Source of the DNA: Tilletiopsis washingtonensis
Taxonomy: Eukaryota; Basidiomycota; Exobasidiomycetes; Entylomatales
Direction: 5' to 3'
Length of the DNA stretch: 64,000 nucleotides
Assembly: GCF_003144115.1 (NCBI RefSeq)
Contig: NW_020312003.1
Span: 62,001-126,000 of the forward strand
The notes below the pieces were generated by a model that saw only the letters and a program-made list of their open reading frames with translations, was not told the origin of the DNA and did no database searches. This document shows, piece after piece, positions 21,785 to 32,441 of this stretch (positions are counted from its first letter, which is position 1; each line of letters starts with the position of its first letter). Position numbers and translations under genes: made by a program.

Positions 21785-23238
21785 ATGACGACATATCCCG
21801 CCTTTCTCCACCCCGATGCAGGCGCACATCTCTCCGTGCGGCGTGCGTGAGCCTCTCGCCTCGCCGCCTGGGCCTCACTGACGCTTCTGCGCCGCACAGT
21901 CAACTTTGCGCCGCCCGCCGCACCGCAGCCCAGCGCTGGCGGCGTGCTGCACGTGCCCGTGCCGAGCGCCAGTGCGCCGTGGGTGCTGGAGCGTCCTGCG
22001 GCCTCCTCGGCCGAGGGCGCAGCGCAGCAGGGCGCAGCTTGGCGCGGCGAGCGTGCGCCGGCAAAGGAGACGGACTGGGTCGCGACGTGGGATGAGGAGC
22101 GGCAGGTGAGTGCAGAAGCGTGCTGGACAAGGCAACGAGCAGTGCCCTCTGGTCACAGGGTCGCGATACCTGGTCATTGGCAGCTGCATCGCTCTGCTCG
22201 CCCTCGGGCTGACGCTCTGTGTCCGCTTCACAGGCCTATCTGCTGGCGCCGCTGCAGGCCACCTACACGCTGCGGCATGACCGTACGCACTCTACGCTCT
22301 CCTCACAGGCGCGCGAGGTGCTCGCCGATCCTCCTGCACCGTCGCCGTCCACCTCTACCCCGGCAGCAGGCAGCTCGCGGCCGCGCCGCGCAGCCGCAGG
22401 CCGCAACAGCGCTGGCGGCAGCGGCAGCGGCACGCCGCTGACGGCGGACAACAGCGGCAAGACGAAACAGCCAGCACCAGCAGAGCCGGAGAGAAGGTCA
22501 TCGCACGAGCGACGCGCTTCGGCTACTACGACGCGCAAGCGGGCGCTGGCGACGCTTGACGCTGAGGCGGCGGACAAGGAGGCTCCGACTGCACCACCGC
22601 CGCGCGAGGCACTGCGCCGCAGCTCTCGAGCAAGCGGCGCGGCAGCGAGTGCGGGGCCTGCGTCGGTGGAGAAGACGACGCCCTCTCGCTCTGGCGCCGC
22701 TTCGCCGCCGAATGCGCTCGTAGCGGAGACGCGCACGTTGCGCCCGCGGGCCACTGGCGAGGCAAGCTCGACCGCTGCACCGATTGCGGCGCCTGAGCCA
22801 GCCGAGGCCGGGGCCATGTCCGACAGCGACGGCGCCGAGGAGTCAGACGACTCGCTGGCGCGCCAGCTGACGGCTGCGCTGGAGCATGCGCACTCGGACG
22901 AGGACGAGGAGGAGGGCGCAGCCCTGTCATCACGCGGCGTGTCGCCTAAGGCATCTGCCGGGGGTCGCAACGCCGCGCTGGAGCTGACGGCGCCTGACAC
23001 ACCTGGCCGACCATCCGCCTCGCTGCCAAGTCACAGCCAGAGCCAAGCAGCCGCATGGGTGCCGCCGCCCACGCGCCGCACTGTGCCGGCGTACGCCGAC
23101 GAGGAGGACTCCGGCTCGGAGAGCGAGGAGTGGGGGTCGGGCGAAGAGGAGGAAGAGGAGGACGACGATGATGACGAGGACCTCGTGGCGTTTGCCAAGA
23201 AGCTCGAGGAGGAGACACGGGCGCGCGAGCGCGGCTGA
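21785..23238 (+). CDS. Probable EAF-domain transcription elongation factor
   Basis: Three or so exons. Exon 1 (MTTYPAFLHPDAGAHLSVR) joins in phase to LNFAPPAAPQPSAGG across a short intron whose donor overlaps the CGGC|GTGCGT site; the next part gives VLHVPVPS and ETDWVATWDEERQ, and after a second intron AYLLAPLQATYTLRHDR. This order (short basic start, an R-x-NF-x-P strand, a hydrophobic V-x-V-P strand, then a D/E-rich turn into Y-x-L-x-x-L-x-x-T-x-x-LR) matches the EAF N-terminal domain of ELL-associated factors. The remaining 300 residues are Ser/Ala-rich and end in a highly acidic stretch (GSGEEEEEEDDDDDEDL, then AFAKKLEEETR). Known role: EAF binds ELL and stimulates Pol II elongation. The match is weak in identity, so this is a probable call. 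Confidence 0.55.
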
Positions 23239-23370
23239 TAGCTGCGCTCAGTCTGATGCGGAAACACACTACATACCCTACACATGACCCTCACGACGAA
23301 TCCATCACCTGCTCTGCCTGACACGCGCGGACTGAGCCCTGGGATATATCGTGTCTATTGCCGCGGCTGA

Positions 23371-24350
23371 TCAGCTGAGCACCTCGACGGCTGCCACGTC
23401 CTTGCTCGAGCCCTGCAGCATGGAGAGGAAGATCGTCCAGCCGACGCCGCAGCACGAGACGAAGGGCACGCGGTAGCGCAGCGGCATGAAGCTGCGCGGC
23501 ACCGAGGTCAGAAGATGTCTCGGTGTGTGTGCGGCAACAGACGCACCGAAAGTTGATCGTCTGGATGAGCGGCCAGACCTTCCAGTTGGCCAGCAGCGCC
23601 GGCCAGTAGACCTGCGGAAAGGAAGTCAGAAGCGAGCATGCGAGACAAGCTCTGAGCGCCGCACAGCCTGGGCGACGGCGAGGCCCGTCCGCTGCAGGTA
23701 CGCCGGACATTGTGCTGGTCGCTGCTCTGTGTGCAGAGTAGCAGCGCGCATAGTTCACCACGCCTGCACTCCTGCGAGGCCGCCCGCACCACACTCATGC
23801 TGCGCCTACGCACCTCGCTGAACTTCTCGCCCAAGCCGCCCGGCCCTTGCAGTGCCCGCCCCTCGGTGACGCCCATGAAGCTCACGAAGAGCGCCAGGCC
23901 GAACGGCGCGCTGCCCGAGAGTCAGCGCAGGCGCTGCAGCGGCAGCATCACGGCCACTCACAAGGCGCCCTGGTCCACGACGACACGCTTTGCCAGGGCA
24001 CGCAGGCTGACTCTGCCCTGCGCCGCCACCTCCTTGGCCACGCCCTCACCAACGCCGCGCAGCTCGACGTGCGACGGCAGTGCCGGCGCCGCGCTGCGCA
24101 GCGGGAAGCGCAGCTCGATGAAGCGGTTCCACTCGGCCAGCAGCGGCGCCATGGCGGCGCCAAAGGCGAGGAAGCGCATGCCGCGCAGCGCATCGTAGCC
24201 GGGCGCCACGCCGGATGCCGGTGCGCCGGAGGAGAGCCCCTGTGCGAGCGAATCGGCGACGAGGGAGAGACCGCCGTTGGTGACGCCGAGGGTGACCCAG
24301 GGATGCTGTGCGAAGGAGCGCGCATAGAAGGCGCTGAGTGACGAGGTCAT
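23371..24350 (-). CDS. Mpv17/PMP22-family membrane protein (Sym1-like)
   Basis: Starts at the ATG at 24350. Exon 1 reads LSAFYARSFAQHPWVTLGVT, then NGGLSLVADSLAQGL; later come YDALRGMRFLAFGAAMAP and LLAEWNRFIELRFPL. Following short exons give VVDQGAL, FVSFMGVTEG, VYWPALLANWKVWPLIQTIN and FRFVPLRYRVPFVS; the end is GVGWTIFLSMLQG. The W-x-x-WP-x-x-Q-x-x-NF-x-x-VP-x-x-R pattern near the C-terminus is the family signature. Four hydrophobic segments are visible. Family members sit in the inner mitochondrial or peroxisomal membrane, and yeast Sym1 is needed for growth on ethanol at high temperature; the true transport or pore function is debated. It converges on the EAF-like gene. Confidence 0.87.
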
Positions 24351-24857
24351 GCTGGCGAGAGCGGAAGCGGCCGGAAGTGGAGGGCGGGGTGCGGCGCTTG
24401 CCGGAGAGCAAGGCGTGTGATGCGCAGAACAGCAGCGCGCTCGTTGGTCCGCGTGTGTGAGTGCTACAGCGACGCAAGCTGCCCGGTGGTGGTGGTGAAG
24501 AGGCAAGCTGTCCGCCTCGCTGCCCGAGATTCGAGATCTTGCTCCGCTCGCCCGCCGGCGTCTTGCGTCGCGCGTGGCACGGGCCAGCGCGCGCTGTTCA
24601 CACGACGTGCCGTTGTGCCACACCCCGCAAAGCGTGGGAACGCGTTGCTAGGCGACGGCGTGTCACCCCCTATCCCAATCGGGGCACGCTGCGCAGCCTC
24701 AAAGGGAAAGCGCGCCAGCTCGTCTGTCTCGCCTGCAGGCGCTGGGCCAAGCTTCAAGAGGAGCGGCGAACGTGCCACAGCGCCAGTCTCTGCACCACCA
24801 TCACCGCCTGCCCCTCCTCCTCGCTCTTCCACGCTCGCCCCGCCCTCCACCGCCAGC
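24351..24857. other. Divergent intergenic region Mpv17 / family member 1
   Basis: About 500 bp between start codons. The stretch just before 24858 is pyrimidine-rich (CCCCTCCTCCTCGCTCTTCC). No other feature recognised. Confidence 0.5.
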
Positions 24858-25565
24858 ATGGCCACCGCCTTCCACTCGCACCACGCCGAGCAGCGCTGGC
24901 TGCGTGCGCCGTACACCGTTGCGCGCAAGTACACCGACAAGACGGTGCATCGCTCCGTCGACGCGCGCGTGCGTCTGTCCCCCCGTCCCTGACGCTCCAC
25001 CTCGCGCCAGGGCGCCCGCTTCTCGGTGCGCGACTATGGCCCCGACGCGCCGAACCAGCAGTCGTGGCACTGCACCTAGTGAGTGGGCATCAACGAGGAT
25101 GCAGAGTGCGCAGCGACTCACTCGTCATGTCTCACAGCCCCGACGGCACGGTGCGCCGTCTACTCGCGCACACACACCGCCTCGCAACTGACCGGATCTG
25201 CGCAGTACGCCTACTCGAACCCCTCGGGCTCCAAGTACCACGACTTCGGCCACGGCAACTCAATCTTCGTCGCCGCCGACGGCGACGTGACGCACAAGTT
25301 CAACTGGGTCGAGCAGCCCAGCAGCTTCGCGCAGAAGGCCAGCGCCAAGGCCAAGGCACTGCGTGCGGAGGACGAGAAGGCGATGCGTGAGGCGCAGGAG
25401 CGCGAGAGCCACGCGCAGGCGGTATGCAAGAAGGAGCTGGGCGTGGAGTCGGAGGGCGAGCCTCAAGGCGCCGTGGAGCACAAGTCTGCGGGAGAAGTGA
25501 AGTGTGAGGCTTCGGCAGTCGACGCAGACTCGATCGCGAGCCGCGTCAAGAAGGAGGAGCGCTGA
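24858..25565 (+). CDS. Tandem family member 1: unknown protein with NPSGS-type hairpin module
   Basis: I do not recognise this family. Four exons by splice motifs and phase: MATAFHSHHAEQRWLRAPYT and following, then ARFSVRDYGPDAPNQQSWHC, then a 13-nt exon (25138-25150) giving the YPDGT turn, then YAYSNPSGSKYHDFGHG, NSIFVAADGDVTHKF and a long helical, Glu/Lys/Ala-rich tail (AKAKALRAEDEKAMREAQER) ending SRVKKEER. About 180 residues in total. The core looks like successive beta-hairpins with DG, SG or GHG turns. There is no signal peptide and no membrane segment, so an intracellular role is likely. The tail carries two sumoylation-like sites (VKCE, VKKE). It is the first of three same-strand paralogues and the shortest. 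Base composition is nearer to its GC-rich neighbours than the other two copies. Confidence 0.72.
25138..25150 (+). other. 13-nt exon of tandem family member 1
   Basis: Preceded by a CACAG acceptor and followed by a GTGCGC donor; the following intron is 55 nt (25151-25205). Including it joins ...WHCT to YPDGTYAYSNP in frame. Skipping it puts the downstream conserved block out of frame. Confidence 0.7.
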
Positions 25566-26174
25566 GCGTTGATGAGGTGAGTGTTGCGTGCAAGTCATCT
25601 ACTCGACGTCCCTTACCCGTTTCTCTCCAAGCAGATTGGCCCGCTGGCACATCAAGGGGTCCACAGCATCGGCTCTTCAGACGGCCGCGGCCACCACTCT
25701 CTACTGTTCGCGCTCTCGCTGCCGCCCCTGTCACCGGCCCGCTTTTGTCCTGTCATCCTGCATACGAGCCGTGAGCAACCATCTGTTCGCCTGCCGACTC
25801 GATGTTGCATTCTGATGGTGTTGAGGTGAACGATCGCGTGTTGCTCCGTCTTGACGCTTCCGGATGCCGGCTCGACCCCCTTGCCTCGCCTTGCTATGCG
25901 ACACAGTGCGCGTCGCCGCACGTTGGAGCTGCGTGTTGCTCAGCGCTCCGTGCAGTTGCGTCTTCGCAGTCTTCTCTGAATGCTGCCCCTGAGCTCGCCG
26001 CGTGCGGGCGGTCTAAGCTCTGCGTCGCTCTACTCTGCATGCTTAAAGAACGTGCTCTGCGCCTCTCTTCCCCCAACGCCAGCTACCTGTCACCGCCCAC
26101 ACCTGGTGTCCATTCTGCGCCATCCCGCCACGCCCCATAGCGAACCCTCCAGTCTTGATCGCACTCACGGCACC
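25566..26174. other. Spacer between family members 1 and 2
   Basis: About 610 bp, presumably 3' UTR of the first copy and promoter of the second. More AT-rich than the rest of the window. I see no extra copy or partial copy of the hairpin module in it. Confidence 0.5.
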
Positions 26175-27260
26175 ATGTCCTCCCTGACGTCGAGAGTGAC
26201 AGACAGGTTGTTCTTTTTGAAGGCGCCTGCAGTCAAGATGCAGTTGAAGGACGACGTCGTACGTCTTCATAGCCCCGTGCAACCGCACATGTCGCGGCTC
26301 TCTGACCCTGCATGCGGTGGCTGGTCTAGAGCACCATCGAGATCTTCACCTGCGCGCCTGAAGAGCCTAATCAAAGCCCGTGGCGCAGGCAGTAGTGAGT
26401 ACAGCTGGCTGCCGAGCGCTAAGTACCACGGGAGACTGATGATGTCGACTCCCGCAGCCGCGACGGATCAGTGAGACGAGATCTTCAGCGCCGGTACTTT
26501 TCAAATCGCTGACAAAGCACGTCAGTACGCCATCTGTACGCCCAGCAACGCATACTTCTTCCACGATGGACATGGTAATCAGGTGCTCATCTTGCCGGAC
26601 GGCGTACTCGAGCGCACGGAAAGCTTCAGTCCCTGGCCGCGCTACAAGACCTTCAGCAAACTGAGCAATAAGGAGGCTTTCCTGGCTGCCAAACACGCCT
26701 GCAATCATGTGCGCGAGCTCCGCAAGAAGGAGGAAGAGCGCCTCACGATTGAGACTGTGACGCAGAAAGTGACGCAGCAAGTTCTGAGAGAAATGCCGAG
26801 GGTGCTCAAAGACTTTGAGGATCACAGACGTCTCGAGCCCCAGAAAGACGGCAGTGTAGCCGAGAAGCCGTCGCGACCAGTTCAAGTCAAGATGCAGGAG
26901 CTGGCAGCCAAGGTCGCGGTCCCGAAAAGGGCGCACCCCCTGGATCGAGGCAGCAAGGTCCAGGCCCCCGTCAAGGAGAAGAAACTCGACGCAAGCGCAT
27001 CGACCGTTCAGAGCGCCAACATGGCAGGCAAAATGGCAAGCAAGGAGGGCAGTCCACAGGTCTCTCCGGTCCAGAACGCGATCATTGGCGACAACAGTGC
27101 TCAAGCTTTCGATGCCAACAAGGAAGTCAAAGCTCTTCGCGAGGAGATGAGCGCTCTGAGCAAGCGAGTGGCGCAAGCAGAGGCGATGCACAAGCCTCGG
27201 GTCTTTCAGATCGAAGGCTTGACGATGAAGCTTCCGCCGCTGTGCTCAAGCGCGCAGTGA
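26175..27260 (+). CDS. Tandem family member 2: unknown protein, diverged copy
   Basis: Same family and same exon plan as the copies on either side. Exon 1 is MSSLTSRVTDRLFFLKAPAV to ...KDDV, with a GTACGT donor. Exon 2 gives STIEIFTCAPEEPNQSPWRR. A 13-nt exon (26458-26470) gives YRDGS. The last exon begins YAICTPSNAYFFHDGHGN, then QVLILPDGVLERTESF. The tail is longer than in copy 1 and helical (HVRELRKKEEERLTIETVTQ, then VKALREEMSALSKRVAQAEA), so probably coiled coil. Compared with copy 1, the YAYSNPSGSKY core has become YAICTPSNAYF, while W-x-x-x-Y, DG and GHGN are kept. No signal peptide. About 310 residues. Function unknown; conservation of splice phases argues that it is still expressed as protein. 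Confidence 0.7.
26458..26470 (+). other. 13-nt exon of tandem family member 2
   Basis: Lies between a CCCGCAG acceptor and a GTGAGA donor; the following intron is again 55 nt (26471-26525). It encodes the RDGS turn, aligned with PDGT of copy 1. Confidence 0.7.
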
Positions 27261-27845
27261 GCAGACCGCTCGTCCTGCCGTTGAAGACAGCCTCTCTCGC
27301 AACATGCACCGAAAGCTTGTTCCCCGTCCGGAATTCTCGCTTTGGAATCAAATCTGAGCTCGTCTCGCCTCCCACGCATTGACTCGCGTGCACAAGATCG
27401 CCGTCTGAGGTCCCAAAGCACTTGCGCTCGGCCACGAGCAAGTACGTGAGACTTCGAGAGGAGATAGCCTGCAGCTCGCTCCTTGGTCGCGCGCGTCGCT
27501 CGCTTGTCGCGCCGCGCACGGGGCGCGTCGGCACAGAACGTGCCCTATGCAGGCCGACGCCAGCCGGTTGGCCCATGCGAAGTATGCACGAGCAGCTGAA
27601 GAGTGATGTAACATTGCAGAAAGATGGAAGGTGGCTCGATGCTGAAACGAGGATGCGACAGTGACATGCGATGAGGCTGCGAGCGCGGGAGGAGAAGAGG
27701 TGTCGACACGCCGTGCCTTGGTGGCGCGCTCGGGCCGCCTCCAACAGGTACAAAAGCAGCTCTGCGTCGCGCCTAACCCCTATACGCAGTCTCACTCTTC
27801 TCTCTCTCCCCCACACTCCCATCTGCACTGCCGCACAATACGAGC
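27261..27845. other. Spacer between family members 2 and 3
   Basis: About 585 bp. Shortly before the third start codon there is a long pyrimidine run (CTCACTCTTCTCTCTCCCCC), a likely promoter or initiator. No coding signal seen. Confidence 0.5.
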
Positions 27846-28871
27846 ATGAGCACGATCTATTACGGCAACACAGAGGATGAGGACTGGGTTGATAAGCCGT
27901 ACACAATACTCATGATTCTCAAGATCGCCGAGGTGAGCATTGCGATGTCTTCGTAGGCCTCATTCGCTCAGATGCTGACGATTTGCGAAACCAGGGGGTC
28001 ATCACCGTTCGTGACTCCGGAGAGCTGGCGCCGACTCGCCCTTCTTGGCGCATAAGCTAGTGAGTTCGATCGGGCAAAAGGAGGGCGAAGGACGGAAGCA
28101 GAACTGATGCACTAGACTCTTCAGCCATAAAAAAGGATCGGTGAGCTGATGTTCGCGGCGGTCGTAGCAGCAAGCGGACTCACTGAGTTCCCTCAGTACG
28201 CCTACTTGAACCCTTCCGGGTCTCAGTACTTCAACGACGGCGAGGGCTACAGAACGTACATTTCTTCGAGGACGGACATCCACCCGGAAGGCTACGTCGA
28301 GTATCGAATTTCACGTCCGAGAGATCCAAGACGGGCCACAAGCTTCATCCGCAACGCGGCAGCTCAACGCGCTGCCAAGGTGACAGCAGCAATTGAACTC
28401 GAACTTGAGCGCCTGAGTCGTGGACGCGAGCCTGCCTCGCCCGAACATCGACAGGCAGCAGACGACCAGTCAAGCGCTTCGCGTGAGCGGATTGCGGAGC
28501 TCGAGCTCGGAGGCAACACCGGCAGCGTTCCTGTGTCTTGCGTAGGAAGTATCAGGCCGAGCAGCGAGGATGACGACAGCGCCAGCGAGGAGCGCTTCGA
28601 GCTTCTCGACGGCGCCGATGCCGCCACTTCCAGCGGCGCGACAGAGACCGAAAGCGAGGTCGTCCGACAAGTGACGGGCATTGATGACGACATCGGTCTC
28701 GTGCTGCCTCTTGCTCAAGCTGCGGAAGCTCAAGACGGCAGCGCCAACGCCAATGCCAACAACGCCGGAGCGGATGCGCGAGTGCGCGAGCTCGAGTCCG
28801 AAGTCGACGTGCTGCGTAGACGTCTGGAGGAAGTTGAGCTGCAGCTCGCGAGGGCCACGTCTCCACGGTGA
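27846..28871 (+). CDS. Tandem family member 3: unknown protein with hairpin module and coiled coil
   Basis: Third copy. Exon 1 reads MSTIYYGNTEDEDWVDKPYT and ends ILKIAE; exon 2 gives GVITVRDSGELAPTRPSWRI; a 16-nt exon (28125-28140) gives YHKKGS; the last exon begins YAYLNPSGSQYFNDGEGY. The V-R-D-x-G-x-x-A-P-x-x-x-SW block and YAY-x-NPSGS-x-Y line up well with copy 1. The middle is Ser/Glu/Asp-rich, and the last 35 residues (VRELESEVDVLRRRLEEVEL) have a leucine heptad pattern, so probably a coiled coil and possibly a dimer. About 285 residues, no signal peptide or membrane span. Function unknown. It closes the tandem array; the next gene is on the other strand. Confidence 0.72.
28125..28140 (+). 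other. 16-nt exon of tandem family member 3
   Basis: Lies between a CTTCAG acceptor and a GTGAGC donor; the following intron is 56 nt (28141-28196). One codon longer than in copies 1 and 2, so the frame is unchanged. Confidence 0.7.
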
Positions 28872-29169
28872 GTCGTACCACAACAGCAGAAGCACGCAAG
28901 ACGTGTGTCTGATCTCCGAACGAGCAGTCCACCTGCCCATCTCTAGTGCGCGCTCTCGCTGCCGCCACCTCTGTCGCGGCGCCATGACAGCAGGCTCCTT
29001 CCTTTCCGTTCTTGCTCTTCGCTCGCTCTATGGCTGCGCCCGTCTCCGACCGTACCCTTTGAGCCCATTCTGCGCCTCACGTCCTGTTCTCGAGCTAGCT
29101 GAAGAATCAAACCACCTCTCATTACTGTCGCGTCTCTATATCTTAGCCGCTGGAAGCTCGTCTCGCGCT

Positions 29170-30773
29170 CTAGTGACCGTTCTGCTTGCGCGCCGCCAGC
29201 TCCTTCTGCGAGCGTTCAGAAGCACGGCGGATCTGCCACGTCAGGTTGTACGTCTGGCGGGCGTCGACGTAGCTGCTGAGGATGGGCGAGGCCTTCTTGA
29301 TGCCGTTGCCGTTGGCGTGGCCGTTCGTAGCGCCAGCACCGTCGATGGCGGAGATTATCGCTTCGAACTCGTGCTCGAAGGGGTCGTCCTGCGGAAAGAG
29401 ATGAGCTAGGGCCAGGCAGGGACATGGAGGTCACGCACGTTGGGGAACTCGAAGATCTCTGCGGGTGCCGCGTCAGCAAGTGACCACTGACGGGCCGAAA
29501 GCTCCACTCACCGTCCTCTGACGAGCCCGGCTTGCGCACGGCCAACTTCGGCACGGGATCGTACGCGCCCTGCAGCGCGAAGCGCCAGCCGTCGGCGATG
29601 ACCTCAAGCTGTCGTCAAAAGCGTCAGCGCACATTAAAAAACCTTCGAGCGGTGCCGCACTGACCTCGGCATGATAAGGCGGGGCATGCAGTCCAACAAC
29701 ATGAATCAGGCTCGCGACCGTGCCGTCCGCGTGCTTCCAGACGGCATTGGTGACGCGCGGGATGCGGCGGTGCGGCTCGACGATGGCCTTCTCGTCGAAG
29801 CTCAGCTTCGAAACCTGGCCCGCCGGCTCGTCGTGCGTGACCGTGTGCGCAAGGATAGTCTCGGGCAGCGCGGGATTGGAGGCGCCGGCGAGGTAGCGCA
29901 GCAAGTCGACAAAGCTGGAATGCGCTTGTCAGTGTTGGGGTGAAGCAGGGAGCGGAGAGGACGTACTGCGTGCCCTGCTCGACGATCGGACCGCCGCTGA
30001 TCTCGACGTCCCACCATGCCGTCTTGACGGCCTGCTCGTATGCCATAAAGTAGCGGGCGTTGATGCACATGGGACGAAGCTGATGCTCATTCATGAGCTG
30101 CCTGTGATGATGAGTGAGCAAGCGCATGGAGCGTAAATATGCGTGGTGACACACCTCATAAGCTGGATCGGGCGGAGGTATCTGCAATGCGCTTCGTCAA
30201 TCACTGCTGAGGATGAGCAAGACAAGTGGCTCACCGGAGCATGTAGCCCACACCAACAACCTTGCCGCCCGTAGCCCAGTGCTCCAGGCGCGCCTGCACC
30301 TCGGCCGCTTCCGGCTCCGTCGTGAGCGGGTCAGCCGCAGCGACGGGCTTCTCGAGGAAGATGGCCTTTGCATGTCCGAGCGCCTTCAGCACCCGCACTT
30401 CGAGGTCGCGGCCGGGCGCCAGTGCGCCTCGGACGTGCGGCGGCGCGCCGATGAGGACGAGGTGGACCTCTTCCTTGCCGTCCTTGCGCAGCTGTTCGGC
30501 CGCCTCCTCGGGCGAGGCAGCGCAGAGCGTGTCCTGCCACGCCTGGCGCACATGCTTGTCGTCATGAGCGTGCTTGGTCGCCACGCGCGAGCGAGAGCGA
30601 GGCACGTCGGGGTCGATGAGCGCCAGCACGCGCAGGCGGGCACCGAGCAGCGTCTCGAGGCGCAGCGAGTGGTTCCAGGAGCCCTCGAGCGTGCCGAAGT
30701 GGATCTCGCCGGCGCCGAGGAAGACGACGTTGAAGGTTGCGGAGGGCTCTGCGGCGGCGGCAGTGGGCGACAT
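29170..30773 (-). CDS. Gfo/Idh/MocA-family oxidoreductase
   Basis: Starts at the ATG at 30773 (MSPTAAAAEPS). The Rossmann start NVVFLGAGEIHFGTLEG carries the nucleotide-binding turn, and AKAIFLEKPVAAADP contains the EKP motif characteristic of this family. Later exons give MCINARYFMAYEQAVKTAWW, DVEISGGPIVEQGTHFVDLL and RYLAGASNP, then IPRVTNAVWKHADGTVASLI, GWRFALQGAYDPVPKL, DDPFEHEFEAIISAIDG and a polar tail ending ARKQNGH. The order, N-terminal NAD(P) domain then a C-terminal alpha/beta domain with GGP-x-x-EQGTH-x-x-DLLRYL, is standard. Substrate unknown; relatives act on sugars, inositols or dihydrodiols. Five or six short introns are needed. No pathway partner is adjacent. Confidence 0.87.
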
Positions 30774-32441
30774 GGCGACTTGAGTGCTTGAGGTAGTGGT
30801 GGTGAGAGGCAAAGCTACGTCGATAGGACCGCTGCTCTTGTACCCGTGCGCTAGGCGTCATGCCAGCGCAGCACGGGACGTGCACGGCGGATTGACCCCT
30901 GGCAAGTGCTGCGCATCTCACGCCTTCGGACCGACATCCCGTCGTCGCCATCGGCATCGCCAGCATTCCATGCCGCTTCCGCAGCACCGGCGGATGCCAT
31001 CAGAACGGTCGGATCTGCGCTTCCGCACAAACGAGATCACATGTCGCCCCAACGTCGGCTGCGACTCGGTGCTGCTTCTCCGATGCCATCGGCCGTGCTT
31101 CGACGATGGCAACACGACCTCGTTGCCGCCCAGCGAGAGCATCGCGATCTGCGTTCCCCGCACTGTCCCCTGTGTCGTCAGGAGCGAGCCGGAGCGAGAA
31201 GTGATCGAGATACGTGCGGCCGCGCACGTATTGGAGGTCTCTCGCTGCGAAGCTTCAGCCGCGGAGGTGCTTTGTCTGGATAGGCCTCGCTGGGAGCGAT
31301 CTGGAGCGACGGACGTCGGACCGCTCGCACCCCTGAGAAGCCAGCGAGAGTGGCACCTCGCCGCGGCAAAGTGCTTCCATGGCACTCTGTGTGCCTGGGC
31401 CGAGATCTCGGCACGCTGCTCCGCTGCTCCGGCAGCACCGACGGCTCTTCGAGCTTGCGAGGGACGGAGATAGCATGATGCACTGCCTGTTCCCAGGGCA
31501 TGTCACGTGCCTAGCCGACGAGGACGTGCTCGGCGAGGGGCCTCGGAGCGGCGGGACGAGAAGGTCTCACCCGCCGCGCTTAGGACGGGCGCGCGAGGCA
31601 CGGCGGCGGGCGCGAGTTGAAAGCGAGCTCGGGCGTGGGGAAGCGTCAGGCACCGGCCAGACACTAGACTGCTCTCGTGCCGCGCCCGCGGGCAGCGTGC
31701 CATGCGAGCGGGCGTCACGCCGGCGTTTGCGGTGCGCTGCCTCGCCCCGCTGATCTGCGCACCGGCGGGCGGTCTCAGCGCTGCAAGCGTGCATGAAGCG
31801 GCCGTGCGCTCTCGAGCGCAAGCAGCGAAGCGCACGCTCGTGTACCCCGCGCTTGGAAGACTGGCCGAGTGCCGGGCAGGCGCGAAGCCGGCGCCGCGGC
31901 GTGAGAAGCTTCGTGCGGGTGACGTCGAGCGGCGAGGCGAGACGTGAGACGCTCCGCCGAGCTGCGCACCTGCAAGCCCTCTCATGTTGAGGCGAGAGGC
32001 AAATGGCAGGTGCTTGTTGTGAGCAAGCAATCGAAGACTGCGGTGCTCGAGAGACAGGTCGATTTGCGGTGCGGTGCTGGGCAGGCGTTCAGCTGGCAGC
32101 CGCGCGCCGGCGGCGACGCTGTTCGAGCTGCAGCGGGCGGCGGCGGAGCGGGCGCGCCGTGATCGCGCCGCGCGCGGCGCCGAGCTGCTTGTGCTCCGCT
32201 CGCTTCCCCTTCCCCGCTTCAGCAGCAGCAGCAGCCGCGGCCGCCAGTTGTCGCCTTCGCACCCCTCCTCTCTCCTCCTCCTCCTCTCCCGGCGCCGTCG
32301 TCCTCTCCCGCAGCCGGACCTGCCGCACCTCCAGTCCTCACTCCTTCATCCTCTGCGCTCTTCGCCGGCGCTGCCTCTCTCCCTGCACGCACCCGCCCCT
32401 CCACCTTCTGCGTCCGGCTCGCGCACTCCCGGACGTCGAGC
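30774..32441. other. Long divergent intergenic region oxidoreductase / YPP1
   Basis: About 1.7 kb between start codons. Open frames here on both strands lack conserved motifs and look like chance frames in GC-rich DNA. The last 250 bp before YPP1 hold (AGC)5 at about 32,220 and a CT-rich tract (TCCTCCTCCTCCTCTCCC near 32,272-32,290), a plausible promoter and 5' UTR. No gene supported. Confidence 0.45.

Noticed and set aside
24858-28871. Tandem family as secreted effectors
   Set aside because: None of the three proteins begins with a signal peptide and all have polar helical tails, so secretion by the usual route is unlikely.
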